DNA of 64,000 nt, taken from contig NZ_JAIQZC010000001.1 in NCBI RefSeq assembly GCF_020164535.1, positions 1,178,001 to 1,242,000 on the forward strand. The letters are read 5' to 3'. Below are positions 47,728 to 55,001 of this stretch, piece after piece. Made by a program: the position numbers and the translations under genes. Origin of the DNA: Psychroflexus montanilacus (GTDB taxonomy: Bacteria; Bacteroidota; Bacteroidia; Flavobacteriales; Flavobacteriaceae). Position 1 is the stretch's first letter; each line of letters begins with the position of its first letter. The notes under the pieces were generated by a model. It was not told where the DNA came from, made no database searches, and saw only the letters and a program-made list of their open reading frames with translations.

Positions 47728-47741
47728 AATCTTTACTATCT

Positions 47742-47773
47742 AAAAAAGGCTTTCTTTTGAAAGTCTTTTTTTT
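47742..47773 (+). terminator. Terminator of tyrS
   Basis: A 13 bp stem with one G-U pair (47742-47754 with 47759-47771), loop TTTT, followed by T residues. Confidence 0.85.
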
Positions 47774-47794
47774 GGTTTAAACATGACCAAAAAC

Positions 47795-47828
47795 AGAAAA
47801 GCCTTGAACTAGCGTTCAAGGCTTTTCT
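47795..47828. terminator. Second strong hairpin after tyrS
   Basis: A perfect 15 bp stem (47795-47809 with 47814-47828), loop TAGC. It may be a second terminator or the 5' hairpin of a small RNA, because it directly precedes the short frame at 47846. Confidence 0.7.
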
Positions 47829-47845
47829 TAACTAACCAATCTATT

Positions 47846-47920
47846 ATGAAAAAACTTCATCCTGATACAAATGTAAGACACATATCTATTACTGGAAAAC
47901 AAAGCGAAGGAATTTTGTAA
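47846..47920 (+). CDS. Possible 24-residue peptide
   Basis: A short open frame (MKKLHPDTNVRHISITGKQSEGIL) whose ATG is preceded by ctatt in an A-rich setting, 18 bp after a perfect hairpin. No family is recognised and no promoter is obvious. It could be a peptide, part of a small RNA, or chance. Confidence 0.2.
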   Translation: MKKLHPDTNVRHISITGKQSEGIL

Positions 47921-48040
47921 ATAATTAACAGCTAAAATTGAAAAGGCTTTATTTTCAATTGTTTGCCAAATCAATAAAGTGAAGGTGACTTTCAGAATAA
48001 AATATAGGAAAAGAATAAATAAAGTATAGCTGTATTGCTT

Positions 48041-48048
48041 ATTTTTGA
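48041..48048 (+). promoter_or_regulatory. Candidate -7 element of xth
   Basis: TATTTTTG matches TAnnTTTG fully, 13 bp before the ATG at 48062. No clear -33 element. Confidence 0.45.
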
Positions 48049-48061
48049 TGTAAAACTTTTC

Positions 48062-48826
48062 ATGAAAATTATTTCATACAACGTTAATGGCATACGAGCC
48101 GCACTCAAAAAAGGACTGGTAGATTGGTTGAAAGCAGCAGATGCAGATGTGGTTTGCTTTCAAGAAACAAAGGCTCAGCCAGAGCAGATTGACGATTCTA
48201 TTTTTGAAGAAATTGGCTACAAATATTGCTATTGGTTTTCTGCAGAAAAGAAAGGTTACAGCAGCGTTGGCATACTTTCTAAAACCAAACCAAACCATGT
48301 AGAATATGGAACAGGTATAGACTATATGGACAGAGAAGGCAGAAATCTGAGAGCAGATTTTGATGAAGTATCGGTCATGAGTTTGTACCTCCCTTCTGGA
48401 ACCAATGACGATAGGCTAAGCTACAAATTCACCTATATGGATGATTTCAAAATCTATATTGAAGATCTTAAAAGAAAGATACCAAACCTTGTGATTTGTG
48501 GAGATTACAATATTTGCCACGAAGCCATAGACATTCACGATCCCGTAAGGCTCAAAACAGTTTCGGGATTTCTTCCTGCAGAAAGGGAATGGCTGTCCAG
48601 ATTTATCGATGAATCTGGATTTGTAGATTCCTTTAGAAAATTAAATGAAGATGTCGTGCAATATTCCTGGTGGAGCTACAGGGCCAACGCCCGGCAAAAC
48701 AACAAAGGCTGGCGCTTGGACTATCTTCTTGTAGCCGAGGAAATCAAGGATAAAATATCCAGATCGGTCATCTTACCTGAAGCAAAGCATAGCGATCATT
48801 GTCCAGTACTTTTAGAATTGAAATAA
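48062..48826 (+). CDS. xth: Exodeoxyribonuclease III
   Basis: A 254-residue AP endonuclease/3'-exonuclease of base-excision repair, starting MKIISYNVNGIRAAL. The catalytic residues are visible in CFQETKAQPEQ (Glu), GDYNICHE (Asp and Asn), RLDYLLV and KHSDHCPVLLEL (Asp-His). A TTG start 27 bp earlier is upstream of the -7 element and rejected. Confidence 0.95.
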   Translation: MKIISYNVNGIRAALKKGLVDWLKAADADVVCFQETKAQPEQIDDSIFEEIGYKYCYWFSAEKKGYSSVGILSKTKPNHVEYGTGIDYMDREGRNLRADFDEVSVMSLYLPSGTNDDRLSYKFTYMDDFKIYIEDLKRKIPNLVICGDYNICHEAIDIHDPVRLKTVSGFLPAEREWLSRFIDESGFVDSFRKLNEDVVQYSWWSYRANARQNNKGWRLDYLLVAEEIKDKISRSVILPEAKHSDHCPVLLELK

Positions 48827-48867
48827 AACAAATGAATCTACGTTTTAACCTTTAAATCCAACCCCAA

Positions 48868-49827
48868 ATGAAATTATTGAGATACCTTTTTATTGGATTC
48901 TTGAGCTTAAATTTAATAGGCTGCGTGAGTCAAAAGAAATTTTTAGAATTAGAAGATCAACTGGGCTCGCTTCAACGAACTAATGATCAACTCAACAGAA
49001 AGCTTGAAGAAGCAAATTCAGAAAAAATAGCTCTGGAAGATGAATTGACGTACTCCAAAGATCGCATCGAGATTTTAAAAAATCAGCGCGATGATCTTTT
49101 AGAAGACCTAAAGCGAAGCAAAAAAGCCTTAGATAATTTAGAAAAATCCTACGATGCACTAGAACAAAACAGCTCTCAGGCTTTGTCTGAAAATTCTAAA
49201 CAAAACCGAGAACTGCTTCAGCAACTGGAAGATAAAGAGAGAACTCTTGCCAAAGAGCAAAACCGACTGGAACAGCTGCAAAAAGACCTGCAGGCAAGGT
49301 CTCAGCGCGTAGCAGAGCTGGAAGGACTTATTGCGGAAAAGGAACAAAAAATGAAAACCCTGAAAGACAATCTTTCTCGAGCACTAACCAATTTTGAAGG
49401 CCAGGGCCTAAGTGTTGAAATGAGAAATGGTAAAGTGTACGTCTCAATGGAAAACAAGCTCCTGTTTGCTTCTGGAAGCTGGACAGTAGGTAGTGAAGGC
49501 CAAAAAGCAGTAAAAGAGCTAGGAAAAGTTTTGGCCCAAAATCCAGATATCGCTGTATTGATTGAAGGACATACAGATAATGTTCCTTATGGCGGCAATG
49601 GTCCTCTAAATGATAACTGGGATTTATCGACCAAGCGAGCAACTGAAGTTTCCAAATTGCTTCTAAAAAATGGAAACATAGATCCGCAGAACATTACCGC
49701 TGCCGGTAAAGGAGAGTTTGCACCTCTTGTGGAAAACTCATCTGAAGAGGGCAAAGCCAAAAACAGACGTATAGAAGTGGTTTTGACACCTAAACTCGAC
49801 GAAATCTCAAGGTTATTGAGCGAATAA
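48868..49827 (+). CDS. OmpA-family lipoprotein with coiled coil
   Basis: A 319-residue lipoprotein with lipobox NLIGC (Cys19). Residues about 25-175 form a long coiled coil rich in Leu, Glu and Lys. The C-terminal OmpA domain (LIEGHTDNVPYGGNGPLNDNWDLSTKRATEV ... GEFAPLVENSSEEGKAKNRRIEVVL) binds peptidoglycan. It likely ties the outer membrane to the cell wall. Upstream of a bidirectional terminator. Confidence 0.93.
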   Translation: MKLLRYLFIGFLSLNLIGCVSQKKFLELEDQLGSLQRTNDQLNRKLEEANSEKIALEDELTYSKDRIEILKNQRDDLLEDLKRSKKALDNLEKSYDALEQNSSQALSENSKQNRELLQQLEDKERTLAKEQNRLEQLQKDLQARSQRVAELEGLIAEKEQKMKTLKDNLSRALTNFEGQGLSVEMRNGKVYVSMENKLLFASGSWTVGSEGQKAVKELGKVLAQNPDIAVLIEGHTDNVPYGGNGPLNDNWDLSTKRATEVSKLLLKNGNIDPQNITAAGKGEFAPLVENSSEEGKAKNRRIEVVLTPKLDEISRLLSE

Positions 49828-49912
49828 AATAAAGTGAAAATTGAAGTAGTTTCACGGATTTCATCTGGAAATACAACGAAGAACAATTATTTCATTTTAC
49901 AGGAACTTAACC

Positions 49913-49946
49913 AAGAAAAGGGATTTTTATAAAAATCCCTTTTCTT
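49913..49946. terminator. Bidirectional terminator overlapping the response-regulator stop codon
   Basis: A perfect 16 bp stem (49913-49928 with 49931-49946) with a nominal 2 nt loop. It ends transcription from the OmpA gene on the plus strand, and its right arm encodes the last codons (KGFL region) and stop of the response-regulator gene on the minus strand. Confidence 0.88.
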
Positions 49947-50595
49947 TTGCTTTTTCGAGAAGGATCTTATCGTTCCTATTGGAAATATCAAAAAACTGCT
50001 TCATTTGCTTTTTTCGTTTTTCAATAGCACTAAGGGAAAGGCCCATATGTTCAGGTAAATTTTTGGTCAAGATGCCCTGAGACAGAAAATAAAGAATTTT
50101 CAGGTTATCCTCATCGATGTTATGAGAAAACTCTAAGGTCTTTTTCAACATCTGATGTACTGTAGCACTTTGAAAGGTTTTGCCTTTCAGTAAATTTTCA
50201 ATAGCTGAAATCAATATATCGGGATTGGTATCAGACTTTACCAGAAATCCATCTGGACCAATTCGTCTCATGACATTTAAAACCTTGTAGTTGTTTTCCA
50301 GCATGGTACAAATCAACAATTTGGCAGTAGGCTGGTGCTTTCTTGCCAGAGTAGCCAAATCTTCCCCAGAATTGTATTTGCCATCCTTGCTTCCAGGAAG
50401 TGAAAGGTCAAGACAAATAAGATCATACTTGTTTTCTGAGTCTGAGATATACTTTGCAGCATTAGTACAGTCCAGGGCCGAATCTTTTCTGAACTTCATT
50501 TTTTTGTTATGATCGTTTATGATGTCCAGAGCCTGCTCAAAGCCAGCAATAATCATAGGATGATCGTCCACAAGTAACACGTTATAATGAGGCAT
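49927..50595 (-). CDS. LuxR/NarL-family response regulator
   Basis: A 222-residue two-component regulator. The receiver domain has the acidic pair Asp10-Asp11, phospho-acceptor Asp63 (ICLDLSLPG) and the conserved Lys in FLVKSD. The C-terminal DNA-binding domain (LKILYFLSQGILTKNLPEHMGLSLSAIEKRKKQMKQFFDIS) is a diverged LuxR helix-turn-helix. It lies 3 bp after the histidine kinase gene, so the two are partners. I infer, without proof, that it binds the tandem inverted repeat upstream of its own operon and upstream of the barrel array. Confidence 0.92.
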   Translation of the reverse strand: MPHYNVLLVDDHPMIIAGFEQALDIINDHNKKMKFRKDSALDCTNAAKYISDSENKYDLICLDLSLPGSKDGKYNSGEDLATLARKHQPTAKLLICTMLENNYKVLNVMRRIGPDGFLVKSDTNPDILISAIENLLKGKTFQSATVHQMLKKTLEFSHNIDEDNLKILYFLSQGILTKNLPEHMGLSLSAIEKRKKQMKQFFDISNRNDKILLEKAKEKGFL

Positions 50596-50598
50596 AAT

Positions 50599-52602
50599 CT
50601 AGGTATTAATGGGGATAAAAATACTGATTTTTGTACCAGCTCCCTTCTTTGAATCTATAGTTATTTTACCTTTTATATCCTGAACACGAGATTTGATATT
50701 TTTCAACCCAATTCCCGGTTTTTTATTGTTATTAAAACCCTTACCATCATCTTTTACGACAAATTCTATTTTATTGGCTTCTTCATTGATGCTGAATTTG
50801 ATAAAAACAAAACTTGCATTAGCATGCTTTTGAATGTTCATGACCGATTCCTGAAGTATGCGATAGGTATGCATTTTTACATTGGAAGCGATTTTAGACC
50901 AATTGACAGAATCATCAACGGTCAACTTATGGGTGCGTTCCAGCTGAAGCTTCTGGATTAAATCCTGAATAAGATCACCAAATTCTTTATGTTCATCAAA
51001 ATAGGTATTGGACAGTTCGTGAGATAAGTTTCTAATTTGCTTTTCAACATCCATAAGGTTATCGGTGAGCTGGCCGAATTTTTCGTCTCCTTTTATACCA
51101 ACTTTATACTTATAAAACATTAAGTTCATGCGGTTGGCATATAACTCTGTAAGTATGTTGTCATGCAGTTCTCTGGCAATGCGATCGCGCTCTTCACGCT
51201 TGCCTTCGTCTTTTCTGGCACTTTGTAAAAGCAAAAGTTCATAGATTTTTTCATCTGCAATCTTTTGATCACGCTCCAGCTTTAAAGATTTATTCTTGGA
51301 GCGCTGTATGTAAAATATAAATACAGAACTGCCCATGATAATGATGAGCGAAGAGATAAGAAATATAATGGTTCGCTCCTCCTCCAGCATTTCTGCACGC
51401 TGCAGCACTTCCTCGGTTTCAAAGCGAATACGTTCAAATTTATTTCGAATTTTACGCTCTTCGACCTGAAGGCTGTCGCTTAAGTCGATATAAGATGATG
51501 TAAATGTATAACTATTTTCGGGCTGCAGGTCTGCCAATAGTTTCCATGACGCCAGGATATCTCGGTTATTTCTGTTGCTTTGGGCAGTGGTATTAGCAGC
51601 TTCTGCAAATTCAACAGCCTTGGTTTGATTGCCCGTAAACCGATAGTATTCTGCAATGTGAATTTGACTGATAGATATTCCAGCTAAATGCTGAATCTTC
51701 TCCCGAATGCCTAATGCTTCCTGCATATCTGGTAAAACATTTTGAAGTTCACCCGTTTCCAGGCGATTGTAAGCCAGGTTATCTAAAGCCATGGCATAGA
51801 GGTAAGGATCTCTGTCGTATAAATCTTTGACTGAAAGTGTCTTACGATAGTTTTTGATCGCTAACTCAAAATCACCTTTTTTTTCGTACACATTTCCAAT
51901 ATTATTAAAGGTAGCAGCTCGATACAAATCTGAATCTTTTACTTTACCCGAAGCTTGAATAGCATCATTATAGTATTTTATAGATATTTTGAAATTTTGC
52001 AGATTATAATTGGTAATCCCTAATAGATTGAATGATTTGTATAACAATTCAAAGTTTCCAGTTTCCTGAGAAATTTCAGCAACTTTAATTAAATTTACCT
52101 CAGCCCCAGTAAAGTCTTTTGCTTGACTTTGTATTAATGCTAAATTGTAAAGCATTTGAGCATAGTTGGATAAATCCCCTTTTTGGTTATATAAAAACTG
52201 AGCCTCATTAAACGCATAATAGGCTTCTTGAGACTGATTTTTATTTAAATAATGATCACCTAAATTCCAGTAAAAATTAGCCAAGGATAAAGTGTCTTTA
52301 TATTTGACAGATTTTTCTCTACCTAAAGAATTTATCCTCAAATAATCTCCTTCATCTGAATTCAAAGCTCTATAATCTAGGGCCTTTAAATACTTGATTT
52401 GTAAACTATCATTTTCAATTTGTTGAATAAATTGAAATGACTTTTTTAAACTATTCAGTTTATTTTTATTGTTATCAACATTCTTCAAATAAGTTAATAT
52501 AGAGTCCCTAAGCTGAGGGTTAACTTCTAAATTTTGCTTTGAAGGTGATTGACAACCAAAAACTAAAGTAAGTATGACAAGATAAAATATCCAGTGCTTC
52601 AT
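50599..52602 (-). CDS. TPR-containing sensor histidine kinase with lipobox
   Basis: A 667-residue kinase. The leader ends LTLVFGC (Cys17), a possible lipoprotein cleavage site. Residues about 25-400 form a TPR sensor region. A coiled coil leads into one transmembrane segment (about 411-432). Then follow a HisKA_3 dimerisation domain with the phospho-acceptor His480 (RDRIARELHDNILTELY) and an HATPase_c domain (NIQKHANA N-box, DDGKGFN, GIGLKNIKSR). The TPR domain is probably periplasmic and senses an envelope signal. It is the second gene of the lipoprotein-kinase-regulator operon. Confidence 0.93.
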   Translation of the reverse strand: MKHWIFYLVILTLVFGCQSPSKQNLEVNPQLRDSILTYLKNVDNNKNKLNSLKKSFQFIQQIENDSLQIKYLKALDYRALNSDEGDYLRINSLGREKSVKYKDTLSLANFYWNLGDHYLNKNQSQEAYYAFNEAQFLYNQKGDLSNYAQMLYNLALIQSQAKDFTGAEVNLIKVAEISQETGNFELLYKSFNLLGITNYNLQNFKISIKYYNDAIQASGKVKDSDLYRAATFNNIGNVYEKKGDFELAIKNYRKTLSVKDLYDRDPYLYAMALDNLAYNRLETGELQNVLPDMQEALGIREKIQHLAGISISQIHIAEYYRFTGNQTKAVEFAEAANTTAQSNRNNRDILASWKLLADLQPENSYTFTSSYIDLSDSLQVEERKIRNKFERIRFETEEVLQRAEMLEEERTIIFLISSLIIIMGSSVFIFYIQRSKNKSLKLERDQKIADEKIYELLLLQSARKDEGKREERDRIARELHDNILTELYANRMNLMFYKYKVGIKGDEKFGQLTDNLMDVEKQIRNLSHELSNTYFDEHKEFGDLIQDLIQKLQLERTHKLTVDDSVNWSKIASNVKMHTYRILQESVMNIQKHANASFVFIKFSINEEANKIEFVVKDDGKGFNNNKKPGIGLKNIKSRVQDIKGKITIDSKKGAGTKISIFIPINT

Positions 52603-52645
52603 TAAGTCTATCCTAAAATCTTGTCTAAACTACTAAAATTAAAAT

Positions 52646-52825
52646 TTATAAATCACTGTCGTCTGGAGGAGTATTGGTTGCTCTATACGCTCTATTTTCT
52701 CCACCAGTTCCAAATATTTCTTCCGGAGTTTGACCTTCGTATTGATCGTCGCTAAAAGATTCTGGTGAACATCCTGCGAAGAAAAATAAACATACCATTG
52801 TGAAAATTCCGATAATTTTTTTCAT
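52646..52825 (-). CDS. 59-residue lipoprotein upstream of the kinase
   Basis: Short gene found by reading the strand upstream of the histidine kinase. It encodes MKKIIGIFTMVCLFFFAGC (Cys19 lipobox), then an acidic tail of about 40 residues rich in Asp, Glu, Gly and Pro. It ends 43 bp before the kinase start and has a -7 element TATATTTG upstream, so it is probably the first gene of the operon. It may be a sensor or ligand of the TPR kinase. No family is recognised. Confidence 0.75.
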   Translation of the reverse strand: MKKIIGIFTMVCLFFFAGCSPESFSDDQYEGQTPEEIFGTGGENRAYRATNTPPDDSDL

Positions 52826-52862
52826 GACTCTAAGTTTTAAGTGTTTGTGTTTTATGTTATTA

Positions 52863-52870
52863 CAAATATA
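52863..52870 (-). promoter_or_regulatory. -7 element of the lipoprotein-kinase-regulator operon
   Basis: On the minus strand TATATTTG, a full match to TAnnTTTG, 37 bp before the ATG of the small lipoprotein. No TTTG sits at the usual distance upstream; the operator occupies that region, suggesting an activator-dependent promoter. Confidence 0.65.
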
Positions 52871-52891
52871 GAGGGATAAAAAACAACCGAG

Positions 52892-52930
52892 TTACGGTTC
52901 GACCGTACTTATGTTACGGGAAAACCGTAC
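52892..52930. promoter_or_regulatory. Tandem inverted-repeat operator, copy 1
   Basis: Two sites, TTACGGTTCGACCGTAC (52892-52908) and TTACGGGAAAACCGTAC (52914-52930), repeat at an exact 22 bp interval, about two helical turns. Each is a near-palindrome with TACGG and CCGTA arms. It begins 22 bp from the -7 element of the kinase operon. NarL/LuxR-family regulators often bind such sites. Confidence 0.7.
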
Positions 52931-53070
52931 ATTTTTATCTTGTATTTTTTAACAGAATTTCGTCTCAACTCAATTATAACGGGGCATTAGGTAGCTTTTA
53001 TAGAAAAAACAGCCCCCTTTTTAACTAATATTCTAGTGGAAAAAGTGAGTTTTAAAAGCAGATTTTTAAG

Positions 53071-53154
53071 ATGAATGAATTTTCTTACTTATTGACAACT
53101 AACTTGATTATCTATTTATTTTTATTGTTTTCAAACGACTACAAACGTTTGTAA
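53071..53154 (+). CDS. Possible 27-residue leader peptide before ssb copy 1
   Basis: An open frame MNEFSYLLTTNLIIYLFLLF then SNDYKRL, hydrophobic in the middle. The same frame with the same length occurs in copy 2 at 57508. Its stop codon falls in the 14 bp palindrome. The differences between copies are mostly non-synonymous, which does not by itself support coding. Confidence 0.3.
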   Translation: MNEFSYLLTTNLIIYLFLLFSNDYKRL

Positions 53155-53157
53155 ACG
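53133..53157 (+). promoter_or_regulatory. Phased AAACG repeats and palindrome upstream of ssb copy 1
   Basis: AAACG occurs at 53133, 53143 and 53153, exactly 10 bp apart, so all face the same side of the helix. A perfect 14 bp palindrome TACAAACGTTTGTA (53140-53153) overlaps the middle repeat. The 10-mer ACGACTACAA also occurs twice, at 53135 and 53186. Likely a regulator site for ssb. Confidence 0.55.
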
Positions 53158-53209
53158 TAAGTAAAAGGAAGTGACTGGATAACAGACGACTACAATAAAA
53201 CTCCCGCCG

Positions 53210-53217
53210 CATCTTTG
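53210..53217 (+). promoter_or_regulatory. -7-like element of ssb copy 1
   Basis: CATCTTTG, 7 of 8 positions relative to TAnnTTTG, conserved in copy 2 at 57647. It leaves a leader of about 70 nt before ssb. Confidence 0.4.
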
Positions 53218-53293
53218 CCCTGTCGATTGGAAACACCATCGATTGGTTTAGAGAAACTAAGCCAAGATTTAAAACCACTTAAATTTTATTGTT

Positions 53294-53629
53294 ATGAGTA
53301 CTTTAAAAAATCACGTACAGTTAATGGGCCACTTAGGCCAGGATCCAGAAGTCGTAAATTTAGACTCTGGTAAGAAACTAGTTAAATTCTCTATCGCTAC
53401 CAACGAGTCGTATTACGATAACAGCGGAGAAAAAGTCACCAACACCTACTGGCACAATATCGTCGCCTGGGGCAAGACCGCCAGCTTTATAGAAACTTAC
53501 GTCAAGAAAGGACAGGAAGTCTTACTGAGGGGTAAACTCGCACCACGCTCTTACGAAACCAAAGACGGCGAAAAACGCTACATCACCGAAGTCAATTGTT
53601 CGGAGATTGTGCCGACGAGTCAGAAATAA
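53294..53629 (+). CDS. ssb: Single-stranded DNA-binding protein, copy 1
   Basis: A 111-residue protein with one OB fold (MSTLKNHVQLMGHLGQDPEVVNLDSGKKLVKFSIATNE, TYWHNIVAWGKTASFIETYVKKGQEVLLRGKLAPRSYETKDGEKRYITEVNCSEI). It stops right after the OB fold and lacks the acidic C-terminal tail (DDDIPF-like) that recruits repair proteins in housekeeping SSBs, so it is an accessory form. The gene is richer in GC-ending codons than its neighbours, as in highly expressed genes. It differs from copy 2 at three residues only. Confidence 0.95.
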   Translation: MSTLKNHVQLMGHLGQDPEVVNLDSGKKLVKFSIATNESYYDNSGEKVTNTYWHNIVAWGKTASFIETYVKKGQEVLLRGKLAPRSYETKDGEKRYITEVNCSEIVPTSQK

Positions 53630-53685
53630 GTAAGCCCCCTAACCCCCAAAGAGGGAATAATAGCCTCCCACTAGCTCCCTCCTAA

Positions 53686-53703
53686 TCCCGATAGCTACCG
53701 GGA
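53686..53703. repeat. Interspersed palindrome after ssb copy 1
   Basis: TCCCGATAGCTACCGGGA, a near-perfect inverted repeat, 57 bp after the ssb stop. It sits in a pyrimidine/purine-rich segment that also forms a CCTCCCC hairpin at 53723-53739. Similar palindromes follow ssb copy 2 and the ssb relic. Confidence 0.75.
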
Positions 53704-53844
53704 AGGGATGGGTATCTTTCCTCCTCCCCTTTGGGGAGGTTGGGAGAGGCTTTACGTTATCGCTTTGTATAATTAATTTCTTTGGGGATGCTATTCTATG
53801 AAGATAAAATTTGAAATCTTCTTTAAGGCCTGTTACACAAATAA

Positions 53845-53883
53845 TTACTGAAACATGATTGATGAAAAATGTTTCAAAATCAT
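53845..53883 (-). pseudogene. Degenerate start of a further B-type barrel gene
   Basis: Directly after the last A-type gene the minus strand reads MILKHFSSIMFQ then stop, preceded by the same spacer (aaccaatgat) that precedes the intact B-type genes MIMKHLFFLI. This is best read as the remnant 5' end of a fourth A-B unit whose rest has been lost. Confidence 0.55.
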
Positions 53884-53895
53884 TGGTTTTTATGT

Positions 53896-54432
53896 TTATA
53901 AATGGATTTGAATGCCTAAGCCTAGCATAAGGCCTTGAAACTGTATAGTGTTATTTTCAAAATTTTTCAATCTCGTATCTACATAATTGAGAGTGATTTC
54001 GTAAGCAACATTTTGATTCACAAAAATCGCTAATCCACCACCTATTGAAAAATCCTGAGTGTTGTCAGACTCAAAAACCCCAAAGCGGTAAGAACTTTCG
54101 AGAAAAGGATTTAACATCTTATCTGACTCAAATATATAATACCTTGCAAAAGGTGATATGTTTAAGGATTCGAACGTATCATCAGAATCATTTGATTCAC
54201 TCTGATTCCTTCTGTAATTTACTTTTGCTCCCAAAGCCAATTGATCTATAACAAAATAACCAACATTTGGTGCGAGATCAATGATGATAGATTTATAGGG
54301 ATTGGTGCTTCCAGATTTACTTTCTGTATATGAGAATGACGCGTTTCCTCCTACCAACCATTTTCCCTGGCTGACTTGCGCAGATATAGCGGTTGAAATT
54401 AATAATGATATACCTAAAATCAGTTTCTTCAT
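53896..54432 (-). CDS. Small outer-membrane beta-barrel protein, type A, unit 3
   Basis: A 178-residue protein with signal peptide (MKKLILGISLLISTAISAQ) and an eight-strand-like barrel (WLVGGNASFSYTESK, APNVGYFVIDQLALGAKVNY, PFARYYIFESDKMLNPFLESSYRFG, GGGLAIFVNQNVAYEITLNYVDT, LMLGLGIQIHL). It resembles the outer-membrane-protein beta-barrel family seen widely in Bacteroidota. Last intact gene of the array. Its signal peptide differs from the other A-type genes although the mature part is closest to that of the gene at 56106, so the 5' end may have been exchanged. Confidence 0.85.
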   Translation of the reverse strand: MKKLILGISLLISTAISAQVSQGKWLVGGNASFSYTESKSGSTNPYKSIIIDLAPNVGYFVIDQLALGAKVNYRRNQSESNDSDDTFESLNISPFARYYIFESDKMLNPFLESSYRFGVFESDNTQDFSIGGGLAIFVNQNVAYEITLNYVDTRLKNFENNTIQFQGLMLGLGIQIHL

Positions 54433-54443
54433 AATTAAATATT

Positions 54444-54989
54444 TTAGAGTTTTTCCAAATGAATCTGCAAACCAAAACCCAGAAGTACCGTGTGATCTCC
54501 TACAAACTGATCCTTTGAGTTATAGTTGATATAACTTAGTGCAATCTCAAAAGCTATACTACTGTTTAAGAATATGGCAAGACCGCCTTTTATCAAAAAC
54601 TCTTCTGGATTTCTCCTGTCCCCAAGAATATCAATCTGGACACCATAAGCACTTTCTACAAATAAATTTATATCTCTATCTGCTTCTAGTAGATAGTAGC
54701 GAACGAATGGAGCTAACATTACCCTTTCTGTTTTACTTCTGTTTAAATCAGATTTACCTCTCGTTAAATTATAGGTTGACCTTAATCCAAAAGCTAATTT
54801 ATCCCAAAAGAAATACCCAATATTTGGTGATAAATTCATTTCAAACAATCTTCCATTTATTTCAGGATTAGTTCTTGTATAAGAAAAAGCTGCACTTCCT
54901 CCTACCAGCCAATTGTTCTTGGTGATTTGGGCATTAAGGCTTAAGGAAGCAACTATTGCGATTAAGAAAAAAAGGTGTTTCATGATCAT
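54444..54989 (-). CDS. Small outer-membrane beta-barrel protein, type B, unit 3
   Basis: A 181-residue protein with signal peptide (MIMKHLFFLIAIVASLSLNAQ), then WLVGGSAAFSYTRTNPEINGR, SPNIGYFFWDKLAFGLRSTY, APFVRYYLLEADRDINLFVESAYG and the type B ending LLGFGLQIHLEKL. Loops between strands, for instance LTRGKSDLNRSKTER, vary strongly compared with other B copies, consistent with surface exposure. A second ATG two codons into the frame is an alternative start. Confidence 0.85.
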   Translation of the reverse strand: MIMKHLFFLIAIVASLSLNAQITKNNWLVGGSAAFSYTRTNPEINGRLFEMNLSPNIGYFFWDKLAFGLRSTYNLTRGKSDLNRSKTERVMLAPFVRYYLLEADRDINLFVESAYGVQIDILGDRRNPEEFLIKGGLAIFLNSSIAFEIALSYINYNSKDQFVGDHTVLLGFGLQIHLEKL

Positions 54990-55001
54990 TGGTTTTCATG
55001 T

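Larger units (their letters stand above)
47728..48061. other. Gap between tyrS and xth: two terminators, a 24-codon frame and an AT hairpin
   Basis: Besides the terminators listed separately, the gap holds a 24-codon frame (47846-47920), a 9 bp inverted repeat (47936-47944 with 47952-47960) and the xth -7 element. Nothing else stands out. Confidence 0.6.
52826..53293. other. Control region between the kinase operon and ssb copy 1
   Basis: This 468 bp region holds, from left to right, the -7 element of the kinase operon, the tandem operator, a conserved AT-rich leader, a 27-codon frame, AAACG repeats with a 14 bp palindrome, and a -7-like element for ssb. Most of it recurs at 57329-57730. Confidence 0.75.
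52892..53629 (+). repeat. Direct repeat block, copy 1 (operator, leader, ssb)
   Basis: This 738 bp block matches 57329-58066 with the same spacing throughout (offset 4,437 bp at every landmark I checked) and no net insertions. Similarity begins sharply at the operator. The 3' part within ssb is almost identical; the leader is more diverged. Confidence 0.9.
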
